Of a stretch of DNA of 21,620 bases, positions 1-7,894 are shown piece after piece (position 1 is the stretch's first letter; each line of letters begins with the position of its first letter). Made by a program: the position numbers and the translations under genes. The notes under the pieces were generated by a model. That model saw only the letters and a list, made by a program, of their open reading frames with translations. It ran no database searches and was not told the origin of the DNA. Source of the DNA: a virus. Where the stretch lies: positions 1 to 21,620 of the IMG/VR virus record IMGVR_UViG_3300005617_000593. One strand, given 5' to 3'.

Positions 1-81
1 CAAACGGTAAATGTAAATAATAATTATGGATCAAATCTTACACAATGTTATATTGTTTTTGAATATCTAAAGCAAACGTAG
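1..81 (+). CDS. 3' end of an upstream virion gene (partial)
   Basis: Frame 1 is open from the first base to a TAG at 79-81 and encodes the last 26 residues of a protein ending in VFEYLKQT. The stretch is Asn-, Val- and Tyr-rich with a beta-strand-like pattern, which suits a structural protein. The stop lies 7 bases before the next gene, so this is probably the upstream member of the late operon, in the place where P22-like phages keep tail accessory genes. The family cannot be recognised from this fragment. Confidence 0.6.
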   Translation, partial: QTVNVNNNYGSNLTQCYIVFEYLKQT

Positions 82-88
82 GTGGTTT

Positions 89-658
89 ATGGGTGGATTT
101 TTTTCAAGTATTGGTAATGCACTAGGGGATTTTTTTGGAGGAGCTCAAGATTTTTTTGGTGGTTCGGATTTTGAGATGAATCCCTATTCTAGCCAATCTC
201 TAAGTGCACTTTTGAAATTAATGAATTCCGGAGGATTGAAAGGTAACCAAACTTATAATCAAGGAAATGATTATCTACAGAATTTACTTTCAGGAAACCC
301 AGAAGCCTTTAAAAACTTTGAAGCTCCCTATTTACAAAACTTTAATGAAAATATTGTTCCAGGAATTGCCCAGCGATTTGCAGGAATGGGAACAGGAGCT
401 GGAGGGCTAAGATCAAGTGCTCTAGCTAATTCCCTAGCACAAGCAGGTAGAAGCCTACAAACGGATCTAGCAGGACTTAGAAGCGGTCTTCAAATGCAAG
501 CCCTTCCTCAAGCCTTGCAATATGCGCAACAACCGATACAAAATAGATTAAATGCTGCAAGTCAAGTACCTGGTCAATTTTATGAAATCCCAGGTCAAAA
601 GGGATTATTACAATCTGGTTTAGAAGCCTTTGCGGGCGGAGTTGGAAGGAGGTTTTAA
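89..658 (+). CDS. Ejection-type virion protein (P22 gp7-like position)
   Basis: This 189-residue protein opens with a Gly/Phe-rich stretch (residues 1-28), has a helical middle with the pattern FEAPYLQNFNENIVPGIAQRF (about residues 76-97), then an Ala/Gly/Leu/Gln-rich segment (98-150). That composition, and the FEAPY...PGIA pattern, is what I know from proteins that tailed phages eject with their DNA. It is the first of three tightly packed genes, as gp7, gp20 and gp16 are in P22. The start has AGGTGG upstream, and the next gene begins 2 bases after the stop. Role (virion component ejected through the envelope) is inferred from order and composition; no catalytic motif is visible. Confidence 0.55.
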   Translation: MGGFFSSIGNALGDFFGGAQDFFGGSDFEMNPYSSQSLSALLKLMNSGGLKGNQTYNQGNDYLQNLLSGNPEAFKNFEAPYLQNFNENIVPGIAQRFAGMGTGAGGLRSSALANSLAQAGRSLQTDLAGLRSGLQMQALPQALQYAQQPIQNRLNAASQVPGQFYEIPGQKGLLQSGLEAFAGGVGRRF

Positions 659-660
659 TC

Positions 661-1875
661 ATGGTTCATGTTGTAACACCGAGACCATCAATAGGATCAG
701 CTTTAGGTAATGCATTGGGTTCTGTTGCAGGAAATGAAGTTGGATACCAAATAAATAGATCTAGAGAACAAAATCAATTTCAGCAACAACAACAAAGACA
801 AATGCAACAAAAACAGCTTGAGCAATCTATGCTGGAGCAGTCTTTAAATAAGGCACAAGAGATTTATGCAAACCCAAATCTATCTCCAGAAGATAAATTG
901 ATAGGTTTACATCAAGCTTTAACTAATCGACCTGACATCGCTTCTGCATTAGGTCAACAGCTGCAAAAAAGCCAAAAATTGACACAAACTCAAAACCTAT
1001 TAAACAAATTGTTTGGACCCGCACAACAACCTCAACAAAATATCGATCAACAAAATCAAGAACAAAAACAATTTAGTCCTGAAAGCTTGAATGATTCACA
1101 GATAGCAGAAATAACTAGCCTTGACCCTAATTTGGGAAGGCTTTTACAAAGCCAAAAAGAATCGATAATGCGTGAAAAAAGGTCGCAACAGGAATTCGAA
1201 GAAAGAAAAAGAAAAGAATCTCCCGAATACAAGAGAGAAACTCAATTAACACAAGCACAAGCACAAGCAGATGTGAAATATAACCAATCACTTCAAGAAA
1301 CGTCTAAACAACATGCTTTAAAAAAACAAACTTTGGACCGATTAGAAAAATTAAATTTAAATGGAGTTACGGGAAAACCATTTGAGAAAATTTTAGAGAA
1401 AACAGGTCTTGTGAATCTTACTTCAGAGGGCAGGAGGGAATTTGCTGCTGAGGTAAAAAATCTTATAACTGATATCCGATCAATTCTTGGATCTCAATTT
1501 ACTGGTTTTGAGTTTCAAACGATTCTTAATGCTTATCCAAGTCCAGACTTTAGCAAGGAAGCTAATGAGGCGATCATCAAAAACTTAAAAGAATTTCAAG
1601 ACATAAAGAGTAAGGAAGTAGAAATCGCTAAAGAGTTAAAAAAAGAAAATAATGGAAAAATTCCCGAAGACTTTCAAGCTAAAGTTAATGAAAAGGTCAC
1701 TGAATATGCTAACTCAAAAGTTCCTGAAATCAAACAAAATTCAATAAAAATAATGAATGAAGAATATGGGATCACACCGGGAAATACCTTGATGTTTGAT
1801 AATAGAGGAGATCCTCTAGATGTTCCTCCACAAGATGTAGAGAAGCTAAAACAACTAGGAGCTACGTTGCCATGA
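661..1875 (+). CDS. Gln-rich coiled-coil virion protein (P22 gp20-like position)
   Basis: This 404-residue protein has a short Gly/Ala N-terminus (residues 8-28), a long Gln-rich coiled-coil stretch with poly-Gln runs (about 36-60 and 115-140), a charged helical middle, and a more folded-looking part from about 230 to 330 containing TGLVNLTSEGRREFAAEV. The last 28 residues look like a small domain (LMFDNRGDPLDVPPQ). A perfect AAGGAGG site lies 9 bases before the ATG. The stop overlaps the next start (ATGA). Helical, Gln/Ala-rich ejection proteins are typical second members of the three-gene ejection cassette. Assignment is by position and composition, not by a recognised domain. Confidence 0.5.
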   Translation: MVHVVTPRPSIGSALGNALGSVAGNEVGYQINRSREQNQFQQQQQRQMQQKQLEQSMLEQSLNKAQEIYANPNLSPEDKLIGLHQALTNRPDIASALGQQLQKSQKLTQTQNLLNKLFGPAQQPQQNIDQQNQEQKQFSPESLNDSQIAEITSLDPNLGRLLQSQKESIMREKRSQQEFEERKRKESPEYKRETQLTQAQAQADVKYNQSLQETSKQHALKKQTLDRLEKLNLNGVTGKPFEKILEKTGLVNLTSEGRREFAAEVKNLITDIRSILGSQFTGFEFQTILNAYPSPDFSKEANEAIIKNLKEFQDIKSKEVEIAKELKKENNGKIPEDFQAKVNEKVTEYANSKVPEIKQNSIKIMNEEYGITPGNTLMFDNRGDPLDVPPQDVEKLKQLGATLP

Positions 1876-3170
1876 CAACACAAGTTGATCCATTCTCCGA
1901 CTATAGAACTAAAGGAAATAGAAAAGCTGGAATACCTGTTGACACTATACCCCAAACGCAAAATATTAAAAGTCCTGATGAAAATCCTGAAAACGATCCT
2001 TTTGCTTCTTATAGAAAGAAAAAAGTCGAAGGTTTTCCATTTTTATATGAAGGGGGAAGACATATTGCACGATTGGGTTCTAGGGTAGCAGAAGTTATTG
2101 GAGGAATTCCAGGAGACATTTCTAGCTTGATTCAGAGTGGTGTTTTTTCTGGTTTGGAAAAAATATCTGGTCATAAGCCTAGTGAAGAAGCTTATGAAAA
2201 AATAAAAAAACAAAGACTTCCTACCTCACGTGAATTGAAAGAATTCTCTCAAGAAGCTACAAAAGGGTTTACTTCTCCACAAGGAAAAACTGAAGAGTTA
2301 ATAGACGAATTTGCAGAAACGGCAGCTTCTCTTCTTGGGCCAATAAAATTCCGAAAAGCTTTAGGAATATCAGCAGGCGCAACGGCAGTAAAAGAAGGAA
2401 CAAAGGCTTTAGGATTTGGTGAAAAGCCACAAGAAGCAGCAAAACTGGGAACAATAATCCTTTTGAGTGTGTTAAATCCTGGTGGAGCATTAAAATATGC
2501 TTCAAACCAATACCAAAGAGCTAATCAATTAGCAAAAGGGGCATCAGTTGATGCAATCAATTTCAAGAAAAATCTCAGAGATCTATCGATGGATTTGCAA
2601 AAAGGTGTTTCAACTCCGTCAAAAAATGCGGTTTTGAAACCAACTGAAGAGCTTATTTCCAAAATTAATCCTGAAGGGAAAATAGGCGTTCAAGAGCTTA
2701 CAGCAGCTAAAAGAGACCTTAATACTTTGATGAAAGATCCACTTCTCCTTAAAAGAGAAAAAAAACTTTTGAAACATCTGGGTCATGAGGTTGACAAGGC
2801 TATTCAACCATTTGAAAAACTAAATCCCGAATTTTCCAAGGCTTATAGACCTGCAAACCAGATCTATGGTGCTGTTATGGAAGGGGGAAAAATATCAAAT
2901 TATATAACAAAACATTTAGGGACTAAATCTGTTTTAGGGGCTATCATAGGAGAAACTATCCTAGGTCATCCGGAGTTAATTGTTCCAACAGTGGGAACAG
3001 CTATTGGAACGATGGGAGCAGCTAGATCTGTTGATTTTGCGACAAGAATATTTAAGAGCAAAGAACTTAGAAAATATTATTTTAATGCTTTAGAAGCTGC
3101 TGCAAAAAAAGATCTTCCTTCTTTAAGGCTATATGAAAGAAAACTGGAAAAAGGTCTAAAAGAAGACTAA
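1872..3170 (+). CDS. Ejection-type virion protein (P22 gp16-like position)
   Basis: This 432-residue protein has a flexible N-terminus with two copies of a short motif (DPFSDYR at about residue 6, DPFASYR at about 42), then Gly/Ala-rich helical segments at about 75-95, 150-205 and 350-385 that are hydrophobic enough to touch membranes. The middle (about 230-330) is a charged helical region. Its ATG overlaps the previous stop, with AGGAG upstream, so the three genes are translationally coupled. It is the last of three putative ejection proteins and ends by a 4-base convergent overlap with a minus-strand gene. In P22 the third ejection protein, gp16, sits just before the immI accessory region, matching the local layout. 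Confidence 0.5.
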   Translation: MTTQVDPFSDYRTKGNRKAGIPVDTIPQTQNIKSPDENPENDPFASYRKKKVEGFPFLYEGGRHIARLGSRVAEVIGGIPGDISSLIQSGVFSGLEKISGHKPSEEAYEKIKKQRLPTSRELKEFSQEATKGFTSPQGKTEELIDEFAETAASLLGPIKFRKALGISAGATAVKEGTKALGFGEKPQEAAKLGTIILLSVLNPGGALKYASNQYQRANQLAKGASVDAINFKKNLRDLSMDLQKGVSTPSKNAVLKPTEELISKINPEGKIGVQELTAAKRDLNTLMKDPLLLKREKKLLKHLGHEVDKAIQPFEKLNPEFSKAYRPANQIYGAVMEGGKISNYITKHLGTKSVLGAIIGETILGHPELIVPTVGTAIGTMGAARSVDFATRIFKSKELRKYYFNALEAAAKKDLPSLRLYERKLEKGLKED

Positions 3171-3286
3171 ACGTCCTCTGATTTACCATTCAGAAGCCAG
3201 TGTACGATACCCGGTTCATTTGGGTCAGTTTCCATATAATAAATTAATACTATTAAGAAAGGTAAAACTATAAAAAATTGATCCAT
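3167..3286 (-). CDS. Tiny single-span membrane protein
   Basis: A 39-residue minus-strand frame starts at ATG 3286 with AGGTGA just upstream. Residues 4-18 are a hydrophobic span (FFIVLPFLIVLIYYM), followed by a polar tail of about 20 residues with DPNEPG. It is the last gene of the minus-strand insert, 13 bases after the preceding stop, and its own stop overlaps the stop of the convergent ejection gene by 4 bases. I do not recognise a family. Size and topology would fit a small membrane effector, a holin-like protein or a partner of the two membrane proteins encoded upstream. Confidence 0.55.
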   Translation of the reverse strand: MDQFFIVLPFLIVLIYYMETDPNEPGIVHWLLNGKSEDV

Positions 3287-3299
3287 TTTCACCTAATTT

Positions 3300-3602
3300 T
3301 TAACCTGTTAATTTTTCTTTATGAGCCTGATTAAAAAGACAAGACCCTTGAGTGGCTAAACTACCTTCGATACGACATAGTCTACGATCAATATCCTCTA
3401 CTTTTTCGGAAAGTTTATCAATTCGGTTACCTAAACTTTTTTCAACCTTGTCAATTTTTTCATCCATTTTCTCAAATCTTGCATCAATTTTTTCGAACTT
3501 TGCATCGACTCGTTTATAGAAAAACCAAAACATCATCCCAATTACGATAAGCTGAGCGATGTTTACCTCTTTAAGTATTTCAACAACTTGAATCCATTCC
3601 AT
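3300..3602 (-). CDS. Membrane-anchored coiled-coil protein
   Basis: This 100-residue protein begins MEWIQ, has one membrane span at about residues 16-29 (QLIVIGMMFWFFY), then a long heptad coiled coil (31-82) made of near-repeats such as AKFEKIDARFEKMDEKIDKV, and a short tail with two cysteines near residues 76 and 88. The layout resembles XhlA-type small phage membrane proteins and, in topology only, an inner-membrane spanin. The ATG follows the upstream stop by one base, and AAGGA lies within the end of the upstream gene, so they are coupled. Similar short proteins starting MDW plus a membrane span are encoded at 18140-18479. Function is unknown. Confidence 0.6.
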   Translation of the reverse strand: MEWIQVVEILKEVNIAQLIVIGMMFWFFYKRVDAKFEKIDARFEKMDEKIDKVEKSLGNRIDKLSEKVEDIDRRLCRIEGSLATQGSCLFNQAHKEKLTG

Positions 3603-3603
3603 T

Positions 3604-3999
3604 TTATTTATCCTTCATTAGCAGTCTGTTTGTTTCTAAAATAGGCAGATTCCCCTCTGTTGGCACATAAACCACTTGCATTTGATTTGTTTGTAATCCC
3701 TGCACCCATAAATACCTTAGATAAGATTCATTACCTTCAAGAGAGTCTCCTATGATTTTATTTGCTTTAGCGACGCCTTCCGCCCTTATGACTTCCGCCT
3801 CTGCAAGAGATTTAGATGATTCTTTTTTAGCATTTGCCTCGCATGTTATTATTTGACGGTTATATTCCGCTCGTGCTAGTTCAGCTTGTCCTTTTATTCC
3901 TTCTTGCCATACATTTATAAAAGGGTAAATAAATTGACTATAAATAAGAACAACAAAAATAGAAACAACACCTGCTATAACCTGTTTTTTTTCTGTCAT
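3604..3999 (-). CDS. Miniature prohibitin/SPFH-like membrane protein
   Basis: This 131-residue protein has a cytoplasmic start (MTEKKQ), one membrane span (residues 8-28), then a charged helical region rich in Ala and Glu (36-88, including LAEAEVIRAEGVAKANKIIG) and a C-terminal part LRYLWVQGLQ...VVYVPTEGNLPIL (94-121). The AEAE/RAEG helix followed by a Y/WVQ-L and a VPxxxLPI strand is the known C-terminal layout of prohibitin, stomatin and HflC proteins. The usual SPFH beta-core of about 150 residues between the membrane span and the helix is missing. It is the first gene of the insert, with AAGGATAATAAAT before the ATG. It could alter host HflKC/FtsH or form a membrane scaffold; this is inference. 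Confidence 0.5.
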   Translation of the reverse strand: MTEKKQVIAGVVSIFVVLIYSQFIYPFINVWQEGIKGQAELARAEYNRQIITCEANAKKESSKSLAEAEVIRAEGVAKANKIIGDSLEGNESYLRYLWVQGLQTNQMQVVYVPTEGNLPILETNRLLMKDK

Positions 4000-4076
4000 A
4001 TTTATTATCCTTTATATTTTTTGGAATAATTTATCATTAAAATTCTCTTATTTTTAGAAAAATTATCTTGTTCATC

Positions 4077-4105
4077 AACATACCACGATTTTTCGTATTT
4101 GTCCA
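4077..4105 (-). promoter_or_regulatory. Promoter for the minus-strand insert
   Basis: Read on the minus strand, TGGACA (plus positions 4100-4105) is followed after exactly 17 bases by TATGTT (4077-4082), and the base context TGGTATGTT gives an extended -10. It lies about 80 bases upstream of the start at 3999 and points leftward into the three membrane-protein genes. It lets the insert be expressed apart from the rightward late genes. Confidence 0.5.
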
Positions 4106-4211
4106 CAATAAAGTGAAACAGAAAAAATAAAATAAATAGTTGTACATAAAATTTCTATATGTTACGGTAAAAATATATTTTAAACCTATAAAAACACTAC
4201 GAGGTGTATAT

Positions 4212-6179
4212 ATGAGCGGTAAAGATCCTATTCCTAATGAGTTTGCTTACTGTGGAGTAAAAGCAACAGTTCCCCCAAATTTAATTAAAGCTAAAGTCGA
4301 TCCAGGTACTGCTGTGAAGGGGGCAAGAATCGGAGATTTTTGGTTAAATACTGTCACACAATCAGTTTTTCAATTGGTTGGTTTTACTTCTGGTGCTCAG
4401 GTATGGCAAGCAGGAGGAAATAGTAACGCCACTACAACTTCTTTCGGAATAGTTGAATTAGCCACTTTATCGCAATTACAAAACGGTAACGCACCAGCTG
4501 GAGCGATTGTTCCATTATCTAATGATGTAGCCACTGTTATTGCTGGAGTAGTCGCAGGTGCTGGAGTACCAGCCACAACAACACAACAAGGTTACGTTTT
4601 TCTTGAAACAGATGCAAATGCGGTTCTAGGTACAGCTCCGAACGCTAATACAGCATTACAACCAAGTAACCTAGCCGCTGTTTTTGCAGCCCCTCCAGCG
4701 GGTGGTTTTGGTAGTACTACACCTAGACCTGTTGCAGCTACAACTCTTTCGGCATCCGGTGCAACAGCATTAGCAGCTGCTTTAACTGTAGGAACTACAT
4801 TAGGTGTTACAGGCACATCAACGTTAGCAGCCTTAACACAGGTGGGAACAGCAAATATCAATGCCTCAGGAGCCGGTGTAACAACCATCGGAACTGGTGG
4901 AACCGGTGCAGTTAATATAGGTAATGCTACTGGTAACACCGCTGTAACAGGTGCTTTGACAGTAAGTACAACTCTTGGAGTAACAGGTGCCTCGACTATT
5001 GCCGCTCTTTCGGCTACTTCAGGAACCTTTTCTACAACATTAGGGGTTACAGGAGCGTCCACATTCTCATCAGGTACGTTTAGTACGACTTTAGGAGTAA
5101 CGGGAGCCTCTTCGTTTAGTTCTGGTACTTTTAGCACTACTCTTGGAGTTACAGGACTTACAACTTTAGCTGCGTTAACACAAGTCGGGACAGCAAATAT
5201 TAATGCTTCTGGAGCTGCCACAACAAATATCGCTACAGGAGGCACCGGTGTCTTGAATTTGGGTAATGCTACTGGTAATACAGCCCTAACTGGAGCGCTC
5301 ACCATCAGTACGACTTTAGGCGTAACCGGATTAACAACTTTAGCGGCACTCACACAGGTTGGTACGACTTTAATAAACGCTTCCGGAGCTGCTGCAACCA
5401 GTATTGCTACTGGTGGTACTGGAGTGTTGAATTTAGGTAATGCTACTGGCAATACAGCTCTTACCGGTGCTCTTACAATTAGTACTACTTTAGGTGTTAC
5501 TGGCTTGACTACACTTGCAGGTCTAACCCAAGTTGGAACAACGCTTATTAATGCTTCTGGAGCAGCTGTAACAACAATTGGTACAGGAGGTACCGGAGCT
5601 GTCAATATCGGTAACGCAACAGGAAATACCGCAATTACAGGCGCAGCGACAATTAGTACCACATTAGGTGTTACTGGATTAACCACTTTAGCAGCATTGA
5701 CACAAGTAGGCACAACTTTAATCAATGCATCTGGCGCAGCCACTACCACAATAGGAACTGGTGGAACTGGCGTTGTTAATATCGGTAACTCGACTGGAAA
5801 TACTGCCGTCACAGGTTCTTTAACTGCCTCGACTTCTTTGACAGCTACAGCAGGAAATATTACTGCTACAGCAGGAAACTTAGTGATCAACGGATCAGCT
5901 AAATTCCTTTCATGGAAAGGTGGTGCAGTTACTGACTTTAGAGGAACTGGTGTCTTAACAGCAGGTACTCAAACTATTGCAAATACAAACATTGCAACTG
6001 GAGATATGATTTTCTTGACAAGAACCGGTGTGGCCGCTTCTACTACGCTTGGAGAACTTACTTATACCATTTCTAATGGTGCGAGTTTTACTGTTACCAG
6101 CGTTATTATCGGAACTCCGGGCTCAACTCAGACCGGGGATGTATCCACATACGCATATATTATAGTTCGACCAGTGTAA
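4212..6179 (+). CDS. Long repeat-containing tail fibre protein
   Basis: I start this gene at ATG 4212, which has GAGGTG 7 bases upstream; an upstream TTG in frame at 4140 lacks such a site. The 655-residue product has an N-terminal domain (1-75) that probably attaches to the virion, and a known tail-fibre-type repeat (SFGIVELATLSQLQNG...AGAIVPLSNDVA at about 78-108, with a second weaker copy beginning QQGYVFLE). Residues 195-540 are eight units beginning TTLGVTG, rich in Thr, Gly, Ala and Asn, suited to a trimeric beta-helical shaft. The C-terminal domain of about 100 residues (from AKFLSWKGG) is not repetitive and is the likely tip. Receptor binding is inferred. No enzyme motif or chaperone peptidase motif is seen. 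Confidence 0.75.
   Translation: MSGKDPIPNEFAYCGVKATVPPNLIKAKVDPGTAVKGARIGDFWLNTVTQSVFQLVGFTSGAQVWQAGGNSNATTTSFGIVELATLSQLQNGNAPAGAIVPLSNDVATVIAGVVAGAGVPATTTQQGYVFLETDANAVLGTAPNANTALQPSNLAAVFAAPPAGGFGSTTPRPVAATTLSASGATALAAALTVGTTLGVTGTSTLAALTQVGTANINASGAGVTTIGTGGTGAVNIGNATGNTAVTGALTVSTTLGVTGASTIAALSATSGTFSTTLGVTGASTFSSGTFSTTLGVTGASSFSSGTFSTTLGVTGLTTLAALTQVGTANINASGAATTNIATGGTGVLNLGNATGNTALTGALTISTTLGVTGLTTLAALTQVGTTLINASGAAATSIATGGTGVLNLGNATGNTALTGALTISTTLGVTGLTTLAGLTQVGTTLINASGAAVTTIGTGGTGAVNIGNATGNTAITGAATISTTLGVTGLTTLAALTQVGTTLINASGAATTTIGTGGTGVVNIGNSTGNTAVTGSLTASTSLTATAGNITATAGNLVINGSAKFLSWKGGAVTDFRGTGVLTAGTQTIANTNIATGDMIFLTRTGVAASTTLGELTYTISNGASFTVTSVIIGTPGSTQTGDVSTYAYIIVRPV
4794..5831 (+). 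repeat. Eight in-frame protein repeats of the fibre shaft
   Basis: Units start at 4794, 4968, 5034, 5085, 5136, 5310, 5484 and 5658, each with TTLGVTG. Units 1 and 5-8 are exactly 174 bases (58 residues), unit 2 is 66 bases, and units 3 and 4 are 51 bases each (17 residues). Long units share LTQVGT, INASGA, TGGTG and NATGNTA motifs. The short units keep only the first part and end in SGTFS. Protein identity is high, but third codon positions differ strongly between units, so they are poor DNA-level direct repeats. Confidence 0.9.
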
Positions 6180-6204
6180 AAATCTGAAACTCAAAGGAGC
6201 AAAA

Positions 6205-6393
6205 ATGAAATTGGTTAGTAGAATTGAATTGAAAGTGGACGGTTATGATAAGTGTTCGCTCCTAATAGATCATGACTGTCCTTTAGGCCAATTATATGAT
6301 TATTCCTGTGCATTAAAATCTTTTGTAATGGAAAAGATGCAAGAAGCTGAAAAAGTTCAGCAAACCAAAACGGAAGAAATAAAACCATCATAA
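6205..6393 (+). CDS. Small conserved-looking tail-module protein
   Basis: This 62-residue protein has AAAGGAGC 5 bases before its ATG, an excellent ribosome site. The N-terminal part alternates beta-like stretches (LVSRIELKVDGYDKCSLLID), followed by a helical part (LGQLYDYSCALKSFVMEKMQEAEK) and a charged tail. It lies between the long fibre and the next structural genes, so it may be a small chaperone, adaptor or tail assembly factor. The helical tail resembles a short coiled coil. I do not recognise a named family. Confidence 0.6.
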   Translation: MKLVSRIELKVDGYDKCSLLIDHDCPLGQLYDYSCALKSFVMEKMQEAEKVQQTKTEEIKPS

Positions 6394-6423
6394 AATGGAA
6401 TAGAAATTAGATAAGGAAAAACC

Positions 6424-6765
6424 ATGACAATTTTAGGAAAACGTGCATTATTTGAACCTCTAAGAAGCATAGACTCGGCTACATTTACCGGGTCTTATCA
6501 AACGTTGGGGTCTGTTTTGGCTAATCCTTCGGTGCTTCTTAAAATAGTAAATAATAGTACAGTTTTAGTGACTGTTTCATTTGATGGAACGAATGATCAT
6601 GATATTTTGCCTGCTAATGCTTTTACTCTTTATGATTTCGGTTCTGACGCTCAAAGTGTTTCAGGGGATCAAAGGCTAGCGTTTGCTCAAGGGACTCAAA
6701 TCTATGTAAAGGGAAGCGCAGGAACTGGATCTGTTTATGCTGTAACTGTTTATGCAGGCGGTTAA
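6424..6765 (+). CDS. Small beta-sandwich-like virion protein
   Basis: This 113-residue protein is predicted all-beta by eye: alternating hydrophobic strands such as VLLKIVNNSTVLVTVSFDGTND, a turn LPANAFTLYDFG, and a closing strand pair TQIYVKGSAGTGSVYAVTVYAG. Compact proteins of this pattern, with SFDG...D.LPA..FTLYD, occur among tail and decoration proteins of podoviruses and marine phages, as far as I recall. AAGGA precedes the ATG by 7 bases. The stop codon abuts the next start (TAAATG), so it is likely cotranslated with the following fibre genes. A role as a fibre adaptor or knob protein is inferred. Confidence 0.6.
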   Translation: MTILGKRALFEPLRSIDSATFTGSYQTLGSVLANPSVLLKIVNNSTVLVTVSFDGTNDHDILPANAFTLYDFGSDAQSVSGDQRLAFAQGTQIYVKGSAGTGSVYAVTVYAGG

Positions 6766-7320
6766 ATGAGCCAGTCAGGAACATTAAATACGGGTGGAAG
6801 TGGTCCTCTTCCCCCAAGTGTTGCGACTAGTTACGTTACTGATTCTGGTACTGCAATACCAGCTCTTAATATTTTAAACGTAGTCACTCCAGGTTCTGGA
6901 ACACAAGGCATTGCAACTTCAGGTGCTGGTAATACCATTACAATAACTGTGACCAATACCAGTTTGGTCATAACTTCACCTCAAATTGATATGACAGCCG
7001 CAGGAGATACAATTCTGTTCACTGCATCGTCAAATTTTATTATGACCGGTTTTTTTAGCCGAGGAAATAACATCGGGGGTGCAGGAAATGAAGCTGAATT
7101 TAATTTAGGCTGGATTGGTCCTAATTACGATGATTATGCAAATCTAACTCAAGTTCAGCCTGATAATGGATTTACAAATGCTATCGGTGTCGGGGATTTA
7201 GGGGGAATGTCAACTCCTCAAATAATTCCTGCAGGAATGGATTTTAGATTAAATGTGATAACTCCATCAACGTGGTCACCTGATCTCAGAACATTTTATA
7301 TTTTAGGTTTCTACTTATGA
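6766..7320 (+). CDS. Tail/fibre protein with MSQSG module, copy 1
   Basis: This 184-residue protein starts with a module shared with its downstream neighbour: [19 protein letters not shown] followed by [13 protein letters not shown] and a strand [13 protein letters not shown]. From about residue 45 it differs: a Thr/Ile-rich stretch with [10 protein letters not shown], then a domain from about 75 to 184 ([15 protein letters not shown] ... FYILGFYL) that looks like a beta-sandwich. The module probably attaches to a common virion partner while the C-terminal domain is exposed. Its start directly follows the previous stop, and its stop overlaps the next start by ATGA. Receptor binding or structural display is inferred. 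Confidence 0.6.
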   Translation: MSQSGTLNTGGSGPLPPSVATSYVTDSGTAIPALNILNVVTPGSGTQGIATSGAGNTITITVTNTSLVITSPQIDMTAAGDTILFTASSNFIMTGFFSRGNNIGGAGNEAEFNLGWIGPNYDDYANLTQVQPDNGFTNAIGVGDLGGMSTPQIIPAGMDFRLNVITPSTWSPDLRTFYILGFYL

Positions 7321-7880
7321 GTCAGTCAGGAATTATTAACACTTCTTCAGGGCCTGTACCGCCTAGTGTTGCCACATCTTATGTTACAGATAATGGGACA
7401 GCTGTACCATCTGCAAATGTTTTAGAAGTCGTCGCAATTGATGTTACCGATAATAACGCTAATGGAATCCTAGTAGAGGGTGGACTTGTTGAAACAGGTG
7501 CTTCTAATCGTGTTCAAGTGCAACTATCAAATAGAATAACCGGAACCGCCACAACAACAGATGGTGTAACACCTGTAACTCTTTATACTTTTCCACTAGG
7601 AGCTACACCAGGAACATACTTATTTACACAGAGTGTTGTAGGATTTAATTCGACTGATCAAATTGGAGCTGTGTATTCTGGTTTTAGAGGAGTTAGAACA
7701 ACTGGAGCGGCTGGAGTATTAATCAACACTAATATCGCATTAGTAGGGGAAGAGGGTTCGTTTACTGTTGCAGAAGTTGCTAATTCAATATCTGGAAATG
7801 ATGCAATTTTGACCGTTACAGGTGTAGCAGGTAAGACAATTGATTGGAATGTTGTCACAACTTATGTATTTGTTAGCTAA
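7317..7880 (+). CDS. Tail/fibre protein with MSQSG module, copy 2
   Basis: This 187-residue protein has the same N-terminal module as the gene before it ([18 protein letters not shown], then [13 protein letters not shown], then VLEVVAID). The rest is a different beta-rich domain (about 70-187) with [19 protein letters not shown] and [13 protein letters not shown]. The TLYTFPL...G.Y.F.....GF pattern recalls C1q/TNF-like or other jelly-roll heads found at fibre tips, but this is only a visual likeness. The gene overlaps its neighbour by 4 bases, so the two paralogous modules are translated together. It likely adds a second C-terminal head to the same docking site. Confidence 0.6.
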   Translation: MSQSGIINTSSGPVPPSVATSYVTDNGTAVPSANVLEVVAIDVTDNNANGILVEGGLVETGASNRVQVQLSNRITGTATTTDGVTPVTLYTFPLGATPGTYLFTQSVVGFNSTDQIGAVYSGFRGVRTTGAAGVLINTNIALVGEEGSFTVAEVANSISGNDAILTVTGVAGKTIDWNVVTTYVFVS

Positions 7881-7894
7881 AATATAGGTAGATA

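Noticed and set aside
4592-5890. A 432-codon minus-strand open frame opposite the tail fibre repeats
   Set aside because: It follows the repeat units of the plus-strand gene and consists of Val/Pro/Ala-rich repeats with no ribosome site. The repeat codon composition on the other strand explains the lack of stops.
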